In this document: positions 1-9,060 of the stretch, piece by piece | Position numbering within the stretch: the first letter of the stretch is position 1 | Layout: the number at the start of each line of letters is the position of its first letter | NCBI RefSeq assembly: GCF_003797825.1 | Contig: NZ_RKME01000017.1 | Span: 57,635 to 121,634, forward strand | Source of the DNA: Gordonia sp. OPL2 | Lineage (GTDB): Bacteria > Actinomycetota > Actinomycetes > Mycobacteriales > Mycobacteriaceae | Direction: 5' to 3' | Length of the DNA: 64,000 bases | The notes under the pieces: model-generated | The model's database searches: none | Told to the model about the DNA's origin: nothing | What the model saw: only the letters and a program-made list of their open reading frames with translations | Position numbers and translations under genes: made by a program

Positions 1-2
1 TC

Positions 3-383
3 GAACCGGTGGCCGCGGCACTGGCCGCCGAACGGGCCGACGAACATCAATGTCGAATCCTGGCAGCTGCGGTGTCCGACATGGCGGTACACGGTCGCAG
101 CGTCGACCTGGAGGCTTATCTACTGGCCGACAAGGTGTTTCATCGGACGCTTCTCGAGGCGAGCGGAAACGAGATGTTCCGTGCGCTCGCCGAGGTCGTC
201 CACGAGGTCCTGGCCGGCCGAACTCATCACGGCATGATGCCCGACCGACCGAACCCGGAAGCCATTGCGCTGCACGATGATGTCGCACGCGCCATTCGGC
301 TGGGCGATCCCGTCGCCGCGGAGGCCGCCATGCGGGCGATCATCGTCGAAGCAGCGGCCGCCGTGACCCACCCCGATCCCTGA
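3..383 (+). CDS. GntR/FadR-family transcriptional regulator, C-terminal FCD domain (5' end outside window)
   Basis: The frame is open from the left edge, so the start and the winged-helix DNA-binding domain lie outside the window. The visible 126 residues are helical and match the FCD ligand-binding domain of FadR-type GntR regulators. The typical segment DKVFHRTLLEASGN is present, followed by a conserved His in ALHDDVARAIRLGDP. FCD domains bind small organic acids or a metal and release the operator. The gene converges on asd across a strong palindromic terminator. The family call is good; the ligand cannot be told. Confidence 0.8.
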   Translation, partial: EPVAAALAAERADEHQCRILAAAVSDMAVHGRSVDLEAYLLADKVFHRTLLEASGNEMFRALAEVVHEVLAGRTHHGMMPDRPNPEAIALHDDVARAIRLGDPVAAEAAMRAIIVEAAAAVTHPDP

Positions 384-450
384 GGAGCGAGGCGACAGCC
401 GAGCGTCACGAAGGGGGGCCCTTCGTGACGCTCGCAAGCTCGCTCCTCAG
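380..450. terminator. Nested palindrome, probable bidirectional terminator
   Basis: An outer stem CTGAGGAGCGAG (380-391) pairs with CTCGCTCCTCAG (439-450). An inner perfect 15-bp stem GAGCGTCACGAAGGG (401-415) pairs with CCCTTCGTGACGCTC (419-433) around a GGG loop. It sits between the convergent regulator gene and asd. No long T-tract follows, as is common in actinobacteria. Confidence 0.75.
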
Positions 451-500
451 GGACCTCGGCTCACGCTCACATGCTCGCTACGTCCGCGGGAAAACGGAGT

Positions 501-1526
501 CTAAACCAGCAGCTCGGCAATCTGGATCGTGTTGAGCGCCGCACCCTTTCGGAGGTTGTCCCCCGAGACGAACAGCGCAAGACCGCGGCCCTCGGGAACA
601 CCCTCGTCCTGCCGGATGCGACCGACCAGCGAGTTGTCGCCGCCCGCCGCGCCGAGCGGCGAGGGGACGTCGGCGAGCTCGACTCCGGCTGCCGCCGAAA
701 GGATCTCCTGCGCCTTCTCGACCGAGATCGGGCGCTCGAACTCCGCGTTGATCGAGAGCGAGTGTCCGGTGAACACCGGTACGCGCACACAGGTTCCGCT
801 CACGAGCAGTTCCGGGAGTCCGAGGATCTTGCGGGATTCGTTGCGCAGCTTCTGATCCTCGTCGGTCTCTCCTGAGCCGTCGTCGACCAGCGATCCGGCA
901 AGCGCGACGACGTTGAACGCGATCGGCGCGACGTACTTGTCGGGAGCCGGGAAATCGACTGCGCCACCGTCGTACACGAGCTTCTCGGCGTCGTCGGCGA
1001 CCGCGCGCACCTGCGTCGCGAGCTCCTCCACACCGGCGAGCCCGCTGCCAGAGACGGCCTGGTAGCTCGAGACGATCAGACGCTGCAGCCCGGCCGCATC
1101 GTGCAACGGCTTGAGCACCGGCATGGCCGCCATCGTGGTGCAGTTCGGGTTCGCGATGATGCCCTTGGGCGGGTTCTTCGCGAGTTCCCCGTTGACCTCC
1201 GAGACGACGAGCGGGACGTCGGGATCCTTACGCCACGCCGACGAATTGTCGATGACGGTCACGCCGGCGGCAGCGAACCGCGGCGCCTGCTCCTTGGACA
1301 TCGTCCCGCCGGCCGAGAACAGTGCGATGTCGAGACCCGACGGGTCCGCGGTCGCAGCGTCCTCGACGACGATCTCGCCGTCGCCCCACGGCAGCTTCTT
1401 GCCCGCCGATCGCGACGATGCGAAGAACCGCACCTCGTCGGCCGGGAACTTGCGCTCCGCCAACAGGGTTCGCATGACACCGCCGACCTGACCGGTCGCA
1501 CCCACGACTCCGATACGTACGCCCAT
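501..1526 (-). CDS. asd: Aspartate-semialdehyde dehydrogenase
   Basis: Converts L-4-aspartyl phosphate to aspartate semialdehyde with NADPH, the second step of the aspartate pathway to lysine, diaminopimelate, methionine and threonine. The 341-residue length is normal. A Rossmann motif VVGATGQVG (residues 7-15) is followed by the catalytic Cys129 in NPNCTT and a likely base His255 in VFTGHSLSI. It lies 2 bp downstream of ask on the same strand, so the two are surely one operon, as in mycobacteria. Start ATG at 1526. Confidence 0.97.
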   Translation of the reverse strand: MGVRIGVVGATGQVGGVMRTLLAERKFPADEVRFFASSRSAGKKLPWGDGEIVVEDAATADPSGLDIALFSAGGTMSKEQAPRFAAAGVTVIDNSSAWRKDPDVPLVVSEVNGELAKNPPKGIIANPNCTTMAAMPVLKPLHDAAGLQRLIVSSYQAVSGSGLAGVEELATQVRAVADDAEKLVYDGGAVDFPAPDKYVAPIAFNVVALAGSLVDDGSGETDEDQKLRNESRKILGLPELLVSGTCVRVPVFTGHSLSINAEFERPISVEKAQEILSAAAGVELADVPSPLGAAGGDNSLVGRIRQDEGVPEGRGLALFVSGDNLRKGAALNTIQIAELLV

Positions 1527-1528
1527 GT

Positions 1529-2062
1529 CTATCGCCCCGTTCCGGCGTAGACAACGGCTTCCTCGTCGCCGCCGAGGTCGAACGCCTCGTGCAGCGCGCG
1601 GACCGCGTCGTCGAGTTCGGTGTCACGGCACAGCACCGAGATCCGGATCTCCGAGGTGGAGATCAGCTCGATGTTGATGCCGGCGTTGCTCAGCGCCTCA
1701 CAGAAGGTCGCGGTCACGCCGGGGTGACTCTTCATACCCGCGCCGACGAGCGACACCTTGCCGATGTGATCGTCGTAGAGCAGATCGGTGAATCCGATCT
1801 CATCCTGCAGCTTCTTCAGCTTCTCCATACCGATCGGGCCCAGCTCGCGCGGCAGGGTGAAGGTGATGTCGGTCTTGCCGGTCTCCACCTTCGAGATGTT
1901 CTGCAACACCATGTCGATGTTGATCTCGGCCTCGGCGACGGCCCGGAAGACGCGCGCCGCGTAGCCCGGCTTGTCGTCGAGCCCGACGACGGTGATCTTG
2001 GCCTCGCTGCGATCATGAGCGACGCCGGTGAGAATGGCTTCTTCCACGGGAATGTCCTCCAT
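1529..2062 (-). other. Possible internal translation start giving the Ask beta (ACT) subunit
   Basis: Codon ATG 2062-2060 begins MEDIPVEEAILTG, the segment where Corynebacterium glutamicum lysC starts its separately translated beta subunit (MEEIPVEEA). I see no strong Shine-Dalgarno just upstream, so dual translation here is inferred only from conservation of the Met and its surroundings. Confidence 0.4.
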
Positions 2063-2794
2063 CGAGCCGGCGACGAGAGTGCCGGGTTTGGTCGAGTACG
2101 ACGAGCGCACATGAACAGGAACGTTGTACCGGCGCGCGTACTCCACGCAGCGCAGCATCAGGACCTTGGCGCCGCATGCCGCCAACTCCAGCATCTCCTC
2201 GAAGGAGACGGTCTCGAGCCGCTTGGCGTCGGGGACGATGCGAGGGTCGGCGGAGTAGACGCCGTCGACATCGGTGTAGATCTCGCACACGTCGGCCTTC
2301 AGTGCCGCCGCGAGGGCGACCGCCGTCGTGTCCGATCCACCACGACCGAGCGTGGTGATGTCCTTCGTGTCCTGCGAGACTCCTTGGAAGCCGGCGACCA
2401 GCACGATCTTGCCCTCGTCGAGAGCACTGCGAACACGTCCCGGGGTGACGTCGATGATCTTCGCCTTGCCGTGGCTGCTCGTCGTGATGACACCGGCCTG
2501 AGAACCGGTGAACGACTGCGCGTGGGCGCCGAGCGAACTGATGGCCATCGCCACGAGCGCATTGGAGATGCGTTCACCGGAGGTGAGGAGCATGTCCATC
2601 TCGCGGGCCGGGGGTGTCGGGTTGACCTGCTGGGCCAGATCGAGCAATTCGTCGGTGGTGTCGCCCATCGCGGAGACGACCACGACGACGTCATTGCCCT
2701 GCTTCTTGGTCTCGACGATGCGCTCGGCGACACGGCGAATCCGCTCGGCCGTTGCGACCGAGGATCCGCCGTACTTCTGCACAACGAGTGCCAC
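1529..2794 (-). CDS. ask: Aspartate kinase
   Basis: Phosphorylates aspartate, the committed step of the aspartate pathway. The N-terminal amino-acid kinase domain opens with VQKYGGSS; two ACT domains follow in the C-terminal third and are expected to sense lysine and/or threonine. The chosen GTG at 2794 lies 5 nt after a strong Shine-Dalgarno AAAGGTGG and gives 421 residues beginning (M)ALVVQKYGG, as in mycobacterial Ask. An in-frame GTG at 2803 lies inside that ribosome site and is less likely. An internal Met (2062) matches the beta-subunit start known from Corynebacterium lysC. Confidence 0.96.
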   Translation of the reverse strand: MALVVQKYGGSSVATAERIRRVAERIVETKKQGNDVVVVVSAMGDTTDELLDLAQQVNPTPPAREMDMLLTSGERISNALVAMAISSLGAHAQSFTGSQAGVITTSSHGKAKIIDVTPGRVRSALDEGKIVLVAGFQGVSQDTKDITTLGRGGSDTTAVALAAALKADVCEIYTDVDGVYSADPRIVPDAKRLETVSFEEMLELAACGAKVLMLRCVEYARRYNVPVHVRSSYSTKPGTLVAGSMEDIPVEEAILTGVAHDRSEAKITVVGLDDKPGYAARVFRAVAEAEINIDMVLQNISKVETGKTDITFTLPRELGPIGMEKLKKLQDEIGFTDLLYDDHIGKVSLVGAGMKSHPGVTATFCEALSNAGINIELISTSEIRISVLCRDTELDDAVRALHEAFDLGGDEEAVVYAGTGR

Positions 2795-2884
2795 GTCGAC
2801 CACCTTTCGGGTGTTGTCGGAAGTACATCGCCCCAGTTCGGAACCGCTCTCCGATGAGCGACGGGGCGAACCTTTGCGGACCTC

Positions 2885-2914
2885 ACCTTACCGGCGGGCC
2901 CACATTGTCCCGAA
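2885..2914 (-). promoter_or_regulatory. Candidate ask-asd promoter
   Basis: On the minus strand TTCGGG (2914-2909) and TAAGGT (2890-2885) are separated by 18 bp, about 90 bp upstream of the ask start. The rest of the 2804-2998 intergenic stretch shows nothing else I can name. Confidence 0.4.
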
Positions 2915-3054
2915 TCGGCGCCACCCCGCCAGGTGACGATCGCCACATCCGCGGGGCACCTAGGGGGTGGCCGCGGACCCCAATCGCTATGACGGCGAGT
3001 GACACGGCTGGGACTCGTCGTCGAGTGTGGTGGTCGCAACTCCGCGTGGCGTCC

Positions 3055-3060
3055 TACCAT
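3055..3060 (+). promoter_or_regulatory. -10 box of a leaderless promoter
   Basis: TACCAT ends exactly 7 nt before the GTG at 3068, so transcription should begin at the start codon itself. This supports GTG 3068 as the start of the following gene. Confidence 0.55.
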
Positions 3061-3067
3061 CGCTGAG

Positions 3068-4339
3068 GTGGCCACCGGAACCGATGTCGGCGCGACCGCA
3101 CGCGAGGACGGCGTGCCACGTCGAACCACCCGACGCCGCCCTCGACGGGCGGCCGGCGCCACCCTCCCCACACCGGCTCCCACCTGGGGCGGAGCTTCCC
3201 TCCGCACCTGGCTGATCCCGATCCTGCTGTTCCTGGGGATCCGCGCGATCGGCATCCTCGTCCTGGCCCGCTTCGCCCAGCTGCGCAACACCTCGGTCGG
3301 CGACGCGCTCTGGCTGTGGGACGGCAAGTGGATGGTCGCGATCGCCGAGTACGGCTACTCCGACGTCCCGTTCACCCAGACCGATGCGCGCGGCCTGCAC
3401 ACGCCGGACACCGCATACGCCTTCTTCCCCGGTTACCCGATGCTCGTCGGCGCGGTCGCCAAGCTCCCGTTGATCACGCCGTACGGCGCCGCGATCACGG
3501 TGAACCTCGTGCTCGGTTGCATCGCCGCGGTCGGCGCCGCGCGGCTCGGCGCATGGTGTACCCGCGCGATGGCGGATCGATCTCCCATCGGGAAGGTCGA
3601 CCCGGCTCGCGCTGGGCTGTTCCTCGTCGCCTTGTTCGCCGCCACCCCGATGTCGATCGTGCTGAACATGGCCTACACCGAGGCGCTGTTCTGCACGCTC
3701 GGCGTGTGGGGCCTCATCGGGGTGATGGAACGACGATGGTTGCTCGCAGGACTGTGCGCCATGCTCGCCGGGGCCAGCCGGCCGACGGCGGTCGTCTTGA
3801 TCGGCGTCGTGATGCTGGCCGCAGTGCTCGCCCGGCGCGACGGATGGCGGGCATGGACAGCCGTCGTCATCAGTCCGCTCGGCTACCTGGGATATCTCGC
3901 GGTCGTGTGGGCGCACACCGGGTCGCCGACGGGATGGTTCCGCATCCAGACCGAGGGCTGGGGCACCGAGTTCGATTGGGGTCGCGCCACCTTCACGTTC
4001 GTGAACGAGACCCTCGTGCACTCCGGTGAGGTGGCACCGGTCGCCTCGGCGTGGATCATCCTGTCGACTCTGGTGATGCTGGGGCTCGCGGTCTGGGCTC
4101 GACTTCCGTGGCCGGTCCTGCTCTACGGGACGCTGGTGGTGGCCTCGATCGTGTTGTCGAGCGGCCTGATGATGAGCCGGGCCCGACTGCTGCTACCTGC
4201 GTTCGTGCTGTTGATCCCGGTGGCGATGGTGCTGGCGCGGTGGCGGACATCGGTGGGCGTCGCGGTCATGGTGCCGGTGGTCATGGGCAGCGCATGGTTC
4301 GGTGCACACATGCTCACGGTCTATCCACACGCAATGTGA
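3068..4339 (+). CDS. PIG-V-like GT-C family membrane mannosyltransferase
   Basis: A 423-residue polytopic membrane protein with about ten hydrophobic segments. Just after the first one is LWLWDGKWMVAIAEYGY, the WDGxW...IAxxGY pattern of PIG-V-like mannosyltransferases, whose Asp is the presumed catalytic residue facing the outside. Such enzymes use polyprenyl-phosphate-mannose to decorate glycolipids or cell-wall polymers. The first 45 residues are Arg/Pro/Thr-rich and cytoplasmic. A start at 2999 is possible, but the leaderless promoter at 3055 favours 3068. The exact acceptor is unknown. Confidence 0.7.
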   Translation: MATGTDVGATAREDGVPRRTTRRRPRRAAGATLPTPAPTWGGASLRTWLIPILLFLGIRAIGILVLARFAQLRNTSVGDALWLWDGKWMVAIAEYGYSDVPFTQTDARGLHTPDTAYAFFPGYPMLVGAVAKLPLITPYGAAITVNLVLGCIAAVGAARLGAWCTRAMADRSPIGKVDPARAGLFLVALFAATPMSIVLNMAYTEALFCTLGVWGLIGVMERRWLLAGLCAMLAGASRPTAVVLIGVVMLAAVLARRDGWRAWTAVVISPLGYLGYLAVVWAHTGSPTGWFRIQTEGWGTEFDWGRATFTFVNETLVHSGEVAPVASAWIILSTLVMLGLAVWARLPWPVLLYGTLVVASIVLSSGLMMSRARLLLPAFVLLIPVAMVLARWRTSVGVAVMVPVVMGSAWFGAHMLTVYPHAM

Positions 4340-4368
4340 GTCCGTCGTCGTAGGGGTCTCGCCGGCCG

Positions 4369-5001
4369 TCAGTCCTGCGGACGCAGACCGTCGAGAACGA
4401 CCTTGATGAGACGATCGCGCGTGTCCGTGGTGTCGCTCGGTACGCACGTCATCGACAATCCACCCAGGAGCCGCGACACGTCGTCCGGCTCGACGTCGTC
4501 ACGGAACACACCCTGCCGACGACCCGCCTCGAGGATGGCAGCCGTGAGCTCGCGGGACCGTGTCCTGGTCTCGTCGAAGACCTCCGCATCGTCGCCGACC
4601 GCGGCCAGAATCGCCTCTTTCATCCCCCGCTTGGTGCCGGCCGTGGACATGTAGGCGGCGAAGAGTCCCGCGAGAGCGGCGTCCGGCGACTCGGTCTCGA
4701 GGCGCCGCCACCCGTCGTCGACGATCTGAGCCGAGTAGGTGCGGAAGGTCGCCTCGACCAGCGCCGTGCGATTCGGGAAGTGGCGGTAGAGCGTGCCGAT
4801 GCCGACCCCCGCCTCGGCGGCGACCTTGTCCAGAGCGACCTCGATCCCCTCGACGTGAAAGAGCTCTTGGGCGGCCTCAACCAGCTTGTCGTAGTTTCGC
4901 GCGGCATCTGCCCGCGTGGGTCGCTTCGACATCGCAGCCTTCGGAGTTGTCGCCGACGCGCCTGTCGTCGACCCTGTCGTGGGCTTGGCACCGGCCGCCA
5001 C
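4369..5001 (-). CDS. TetR-family transcriptional repressor
   Basis: The protein has 210 residues. After a 23-residue Ala/Thr tail comes the TetR helix-turn-helix (AAEAGVGIGTLYRHFPNRTALV) and a helical ligand domain. GTG 5001 is preceded by AAGGAG at 8 nt; the internal ATG at 4932 (MSKRPTRAD) is an alternative. It is divergent from an MFS efflux gene, and the 160-bp gap holds two palindromes around shared -10 elements. It most likely represses both itself and the transporter until a toxic ligand binds. Confidence 0.9.
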   Translation of the reverse strand: MAAGAKPTTGSTTGASATTPKAAMSKRPTRADAARNYDKLVEAAQELFHVEGIEVALDKVAAEAGVGIGTLYRHFPNRTALVEATFRTYSAQIVDDGWRRLETESPDAALAGLFAAYMSTAGTKRGMKEAILAAVGDDAEVFDETRTRSRELTAAILEAGRRQGVFRDDVEPDDVSRLLGGLSMTCVPSDTTDTRDRLIKVVLDGLRPQD

Positions 5002-5062
5002 GGCATCCGCTCCTTCATCTCGTCACCACGCGACATCCCTCGCGCAGGGTCCACTTGCTAAC

Positions 5063-5101
5063 CGGAGGAATCCTCCGTATATTAATCGGAGGAAGCTTCC
5101 G
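5063..5101. promoter_or_regulatory. Double TetR operator with divergent -10 boxes between the two sites
   Basis: CGGAGGAATCCTCCG (5063-5077) is a perfect 15-bp palindrome. CGGAGGAAGCTTCCG (5087-5101) is a related second copy whose centre lies 24 bp further on. Between them is the AT-rich TATATTAATC, offering TATATT as -10 on the plus strand and TAATAT on the minus strand. A repressor bound at both sites would block both promoters. Confidence 0.75.
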
Positions 5102-5161
5102 TTTCTTTGCCGAGTGTACTCGCATCCATTCTCGATGACCCCAACCCGAAAAGAGTTCTCC

Positions 5162-6649
5162 ATGTCTCTTTCTCCATCGGTCGAACGCGCCTATACGCCG
5201 GCACCCATTCCCGGGGTCGGTTGGCTGCGTTCGCGGGTGAATATCGATGCCCTGATCCTGCTCGCCGTGCTCGGATGCCAGTTGATGGTGGTGGTCGATG
5301 CAACCATCGTCAACGTGGCACTCCCGGATACTCAACGGTCCCTTGACTTCTCGACATCGAGCCTGTCCTGGGTGCTGAACGCCTACACCCTGACGTTCGG
5401 CGGCCTCCTGCTGCTCGGCGCCCGCCTCGGCGACATCCTCGGCAGACGGGGCACATTCCTGGGTGGTCTGACGGTGTTCCTCGCTGCGTCGGCATTCGGC
5501 GGGCTGGCCACCGATTCGTCGATGCTGCTCGTCGCACGCGCACTACAGGGAGTCGGAGCGGCCGTCGCTGCGCCGGCCGCGCTCGCCCTCTTGATGACCC
5601 GATTCCCGGAAGGCCCGCAGCGAACCCGAGCGCTTGCCCTGTTCACCGCGGTGTCGATCGGCGGATTCTCACTGGGTCTGGTACTCGGCGGCGCCCTGGT
5701 GCAGTGGCTGGATTGGAGGTGGGTGTTCTTCGTGAACCTGCCGATCGGCGCCGCCGTGGCGTTGGCCGGGATGTTCTCACTCCCGCAGACGGCCCGACGT
5801 TCGGGATCCTTCGATCTTCAGGGCGCTCTGTATTCGACCGCCGGGATCGGCGCGATCGTCTACGGTCTCGTCCACGCCGCCGAGCAGTCCTGGTCCAGCC
5901 CGGTGACGGTCGTGGCACTCGTCGTCGGCGGCACCCTGCTCGTCGCATTCGTCGTCACCGAGACCCGCGCTGCAGCGCCGATCACCCCATTGCGCCTGTT
6001 CGCGAGCGTGCCCCGCAGCTCGGCCCATGTGGGCCGACTCGTCATGGTCGCCGGCTTCATGGGGATGATGTTCTTCCTGACGCAGTACATGCAGGAGGTG
6101 CTGCACTACGGCCCACTCGAGACCGGGCTCGCGTACCTGCCGATGACGGCCGCCACGTTCGCCTCATCGCAGATCACTGCGCGAATTCTGGTCTCCCGGT
6201 TCAGCAATCGGACGCTCCTGCTGGCCGCGTTCTCCGCGGCCGCAGCCGGTCTGTTCTGGCTCAGCACACTCGACGCGCACACCGCCTACGCGTCACTTGT
6301 CGGCCCGTTCATCCTTGTCGGGGCGGGCGGCGGAATGGCCTTCCTGTCACTGACGACGGCGGCCCTGCGGGGCGTGCACCCCGACGACGCCGGTGCAGCG
6401 TCGGGCGTCGTGAACACCGCGCAGCAACTCGGCGGCACCGTGGGGCTCGCGATCATGGTCGCCGTGTTCGGCGCAGCGACCCGTGGTCTGCCGTCGTCGT
6501 CGGACGCGTTCGCCCATGGGATGACCGTGACCGTGCTCGTCGCGGGCAGCCTGCTGGTCGCCGGCGGCGTGCTGATGGCGGTCACTCAGGGTGAACGTCG
6601 CGAACCGTCTGCGCCCCTCACACCGGCCGCGAATCCGGCACAGAGATAA
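5162..6649 (+). CDS. MFS multidrug transporter, DHA2 (14-TMS) family
   Basis: A 495-residue proton-driven exporter with about 14 hydrophobic segments. The DHA2/EmrB-QacA signature DATIVNVALPDTQRSL lies near residues 46-61 in the first transmembrane region, followed by the motif A segment GARLGDILGRRG. ATG 5162 follows AAAGAG at a normal distance; upstream in-frame codons would run into the operators. It is controlled by the divergent TetR. The last 64 bp overlap the 3' end of the convergent second TetR gene. Confidence 0.9.
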   Translation: MSLSPSVERAYTPAPIPGVGWLRSRVNIDALILLAVLGCQLMVVVDATIVNVALPDTQRSLDFSTSSLSWVLNAYTLTFGGLLLLGARLGDILGRRGTFLGGLTVFLAASAFGGLATDSSMLLVARALQGVGAAVAAPAALALLMTRFPEGPQRTRALALFTAVSIGGFSLGLVLGGALVQWLDWRWVFFVNLPIGAAVALAGMFSLPQTARRSGSFDLQGALYSTAGIGAIVYGLVHAAEQSWSSPVTVVALVVGGTLLVAFVVTETRAAAPITPLRLFASVPRSSAHVGRLVMVAGFMGMMFFLTQYMQEVLHYGPLETGLAYLPMTAATFASSQITARILVSRFSNRTLLLAAFSAAAAGLFWLSTLDAHTAYASLVGPFILVGAGGGMAFLSLTTAALRGVHPDDAGAASGVVNTAQQLGGTVGLAIMVAVFGAATRGLPSSSDAFAHGMTVTVLVAGSLLVAGGVLMAVTQGERREPSAPLTPAANPAQR

Positions 6650-7335
6650 GCGATTCCGTCGTCGAGTCGTGCGCGCGGGTCCAGCAATCGTGGCGCCGCG
6701 TCCTCTCCCGCCAGCCGGGAGAGGTGCGGTGCCACGGCCTTGCTGCGGCCGGCCACCAGATCCTCGAGTCCGTCCGGACGCTCCGACGGCTTCTCCGCAC
6801 GGATCAGGTCGTCGCTGACGGCGACCAGCGCGACACCATGGACATAGCTCCACACGGTCAGCGCCATCCCGGTCGCCTCGACCAGATCCACGTCGAGCTC
6901 CAGGAAACCTGCGGCGAACCAATCCAGGCAGCGCAGTGACTCGTCACCGAAACTGTGCCGCGGCGACGAGTATGCGATGACGACCCAGGGATGCCGCCGA
7001 TAGAGCTCCCAGTCGATGTCGACGATGAGCGCGACACGGTCCCGCCAGCCCGGCGGTTCCGGATCGTCGACCGGGTACGGGAATCGTCGGCCGATCTCCT
7101 CGGACATCTGCTGGAGCAGCGCATCCTTGTCGTCGACGTGTCGGTACAGCGACATCGCCCCGACGCCGAGTTCGTCGGCGATCCGCCGCATCGACAGCGC
7201 ACCGATCCCGTCGCGGTCGGCGACATCGATCGCGGCGTCGACGATGGCGTCCAGCGTGAGTTTCGCGCCGGCATTCGACTTGTCGGTCGACGACAAGCGG
7301 CTCTCCTCCCCGCCGTTCGACGACGGCGTGCTCAT
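6586..7335 (-). CDS. TetR-family transcriptional repressor (TetR_C class)
   Basis: A 249-residue regulator with an N-terminal helix-turn-helix (SMRRIADELGVGAMSLYRHV) and a long C-terminal domain of the type found in true Tet repressors. ATG 7335 (MSTPSSNGG) is preferred; a start at 7482 would overlap the operators and the divergent gene. It is divergent from the MFS gene at 7469 and its 3' end overlaps the first MFS gene tail to tail by 64 bp. Confidence 0.88.
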   Translation of the reverse strand: MSTPSSNGGEESRLSSTDKSNAGAKLTLDAIVDAAIDVADRDGIGALSMRRIADELGVGAMSLYRHVDDKDALLQQMSEEIGRRFPYPVDDPEPPGWRDRVALIVDIDWELYRRHPWVVIAYSSPRHSFGDESLRCLDWFAAGFLELDVDLVEATGMALTVWSYVHGVALVAVSDDLIRAEKPSERPDGLEDLVAGRSKAVAPHLSRLAGEDAAPRLLDPRARLDDGIAYLCAGFAAGVRGADGSRRSP

Positions 7336-7366
7336 CCCGTGCGTCACCTGCGGGAATATTCCGGTT

Positions 7367-7414
7367 GCGTACAGCGTACTCAATCTCGTACCGTCTAATG
7401 CGTACGGCGTACGC
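7367..7414. promoter_or_regulatory. Double TetR operator GCGTAC-N3-GTACGC
   Basis: GCGTACGGCGTACGC (7400-7414) is a perfect palindrome of 6-bp arms around GGC. GCGTACAGCGTACTC (7367-7381) is the same site with one mismatch, centred 33 bp away. A plausible plus-strand -10 (TCTAAT, 7394-7399) abuts the perfect site. These are the natural targets of the adjacent TetR. Confidence 0.75.
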
Positions 7415-7468
7415 GACCCCCGGGGTGCTGCGCCGTCCTGTTGTTCGAGAGACCCGTAGGAGTCCGTC

Positions 7469-9004
7469 ATGTCCACCCTCACCCCACCGTCTGATCTGCG
7501 CCACCGGGATTCCGGCGCGGACCGACGTATGTGGTGGGGTCTGGCCGTCCTGACCCTGCCCGTCCTCCTCGTGTCGATGGACTTCTCGGTCCTCTACCTG
7601 GCGATCCCCGCCATCACCGACGCGCTCGACCCGACCGCGGCCGAGCAGCTGTGGATTCTCGACATCTACGGATTCCTCATTGCCGGCCTGTTGATCACCA
7701 TGGGCAACGTCGGCGACCGGGTGGGTCGTCGGCGGATCCTGCTCGCCGGCGCCGCGCTCTTCGGCGTCGCATCGGTCATCGCCGCCTTCGCTCCGAACGC
7801 CGCGATCCTGATCGCCGCCCGCGCCCTGATGGGTGTCGGCGGCGCCACGCTGATGCCGTCGAGCCTGTCACTGATCGCGAACATGTTCCCGAACGCCCGA
7901 GACCGGGCGAAGGCGATCGGCGTCTGGACCGCGGCCTTCGCTGGCGGCAGCGCCATCGGCCCGGTGATCGGCGGCGTTCTGCTGCACCACTTCTGGTGGG
8001 GCAGCGTGTTCCTGATCAACGTCCCCGTCCTCGCCGTGCTGTTCATCGCCGGACCCCGACTCGTCCCCGAATACCGCGCACCCAACGTCGCGCGCTTCGA
8101 CGTCACCGGCGTCGTCCTGTCGATGATGGGCATCCTGCCGCTCGTCTACGCCGTGAAGACCATGGCCGCCGACGGCGTGACCGCCGGGGTGGCCGGTGTC
8201 GGCGTGTTCGGCGTCGTCATGCTCGCGCTGTTCCTGATGCATCAGCGTCGGGTCACCGCGCCCCTGCTCGACCTCGCGCTGTTCCGCAACCCGCAATTCA
8301 GCGCCGCGGTGTCGGTCGCCCTGGTCGGCATGATGGCGCTGGGCGGGATGTCGTACCTGACAGGGGTGTACCTGCAGTCGGTGCGCGGGTTCGACGTGTT
8401 GTCGGCGGCGCTCGCCGGTCTGCCGATGGCCGTGGCGGTGGCCGTGTTCTCGATCGGCGCGTCCCGTGTCGTCGCGGCCATGGGTCTGCGGAGCGCATTC
8501 GTCGGTTCCGTGCTCCTGGCCGCCGTCGGCAACCTGGGACTGCTCGCGCTGACGATGTCGAGTCCGCTGTGGGTCTATCTCCTGTTCACGTCGATCGCGG
8601 GCATCGGTTACGGCATTCAGTTCAGCGTGGTCTCCGACGTCGTCGTCGGCTCCGTTCCGGTCGAACGGTCAGGTGCGGCGTCGGGTATCTCCGAGACGAG
8701 CTTCGAACTCGGCACCGCGATGGGACTCGCCCTCCTCGGGTCGTTGGCGACGCTCGTGTTCCGGGAGAACTCCCAGGGGTGGACATTCGGCGACACACTC
8801 GGCGATACCCTGCACCGCGCCGTCGAGATGGGTTCCGGCGGAGATGAACTGGCGAGCGCGGCCCGTGTCGCCTTCGTCGACGGGATGCATGCCGCCTCAC
8901 TCGCCGCAGTCATCGCCCTCGGCATCCTGGCCGTGGTCCTGACGTTCGTGATGCGCACGCGGCCGGCCGACGGTGTACGGCACGAGGACACGACCCGCGC
9001 CTGA
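7469..9004 (+). CDS. MFS transporter, DHA2 family, SmvA/QacA-like
   Basis: The 511 residues contain about 14 hydrophobic segments. The first loop reads MDFSVLYLAIPAITDAL and then WILDIYGFLIAGLLITMGNV, close to SmvA/QacA exporters of quaternary ammonium compounds and dyes, with the Asp of the DIYGF segment conserved. ATG 7469 is preceded by TAGGAG at 6 nt. It is divergent from and presumably repressed by TetR (6586-7335). Substrate prediction by family only. Confidence 0.88.
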   Translation: MSTLTPPSDLRHRDSGADRRMWWGLAVLTLPVLLVSMDFSVLYLAIPAITDALDPTAAEQLWILDIYGFLIAGLLITMGNVGDRVGRRRILLAGAALFGVASVIAAFAPNAAILIAARALMGVGGATLMPSSLSLIANMFPNARDRAKAIGVWTAAFAGGSAIGPVIGGVLLHHFWWGSVFLINVPVLAVLFIAGPRLVPEYRAPNVARFDVTGVVLSMMGILPLVYAVKTMAADGVTAGVAGVGVFGVVMLALFLMHQRRVTAPLLDLALFRNPQFSAAVSVALVGMMALGGMSYLTGVYLQSVRGFDVLSAALAGLPMAVAVAVFSIGASRVVAAMGLRSAFVGSVLLAAVGNLGLLALTMSSPLWVYLLFTSIAGIGYGIQFSVVSDVVVGSVPVERSGAASGISETSFELGTAMGLALLGSLATLVFRENSQGWTFGDTLGDTLHRAVEMGSGGDELASAARVAFVDGMHAASLAAVIALGILAVVLTFVMRTRPADGVRHEDTTRA

Positions 9005-9060
9005 CGTCGGCGGGTCGCCCCGCCGACCGCCCTCACCCGTGACGACCGTGCCCCAGACTC

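Noticed and set aside
2299..3327. Long minus-strand frames opposite ask and the PIG-V gene
   Set aside because: Arg/Pro/Ser-rich antisense frames are expected in high-GC coding DNA; no family features.
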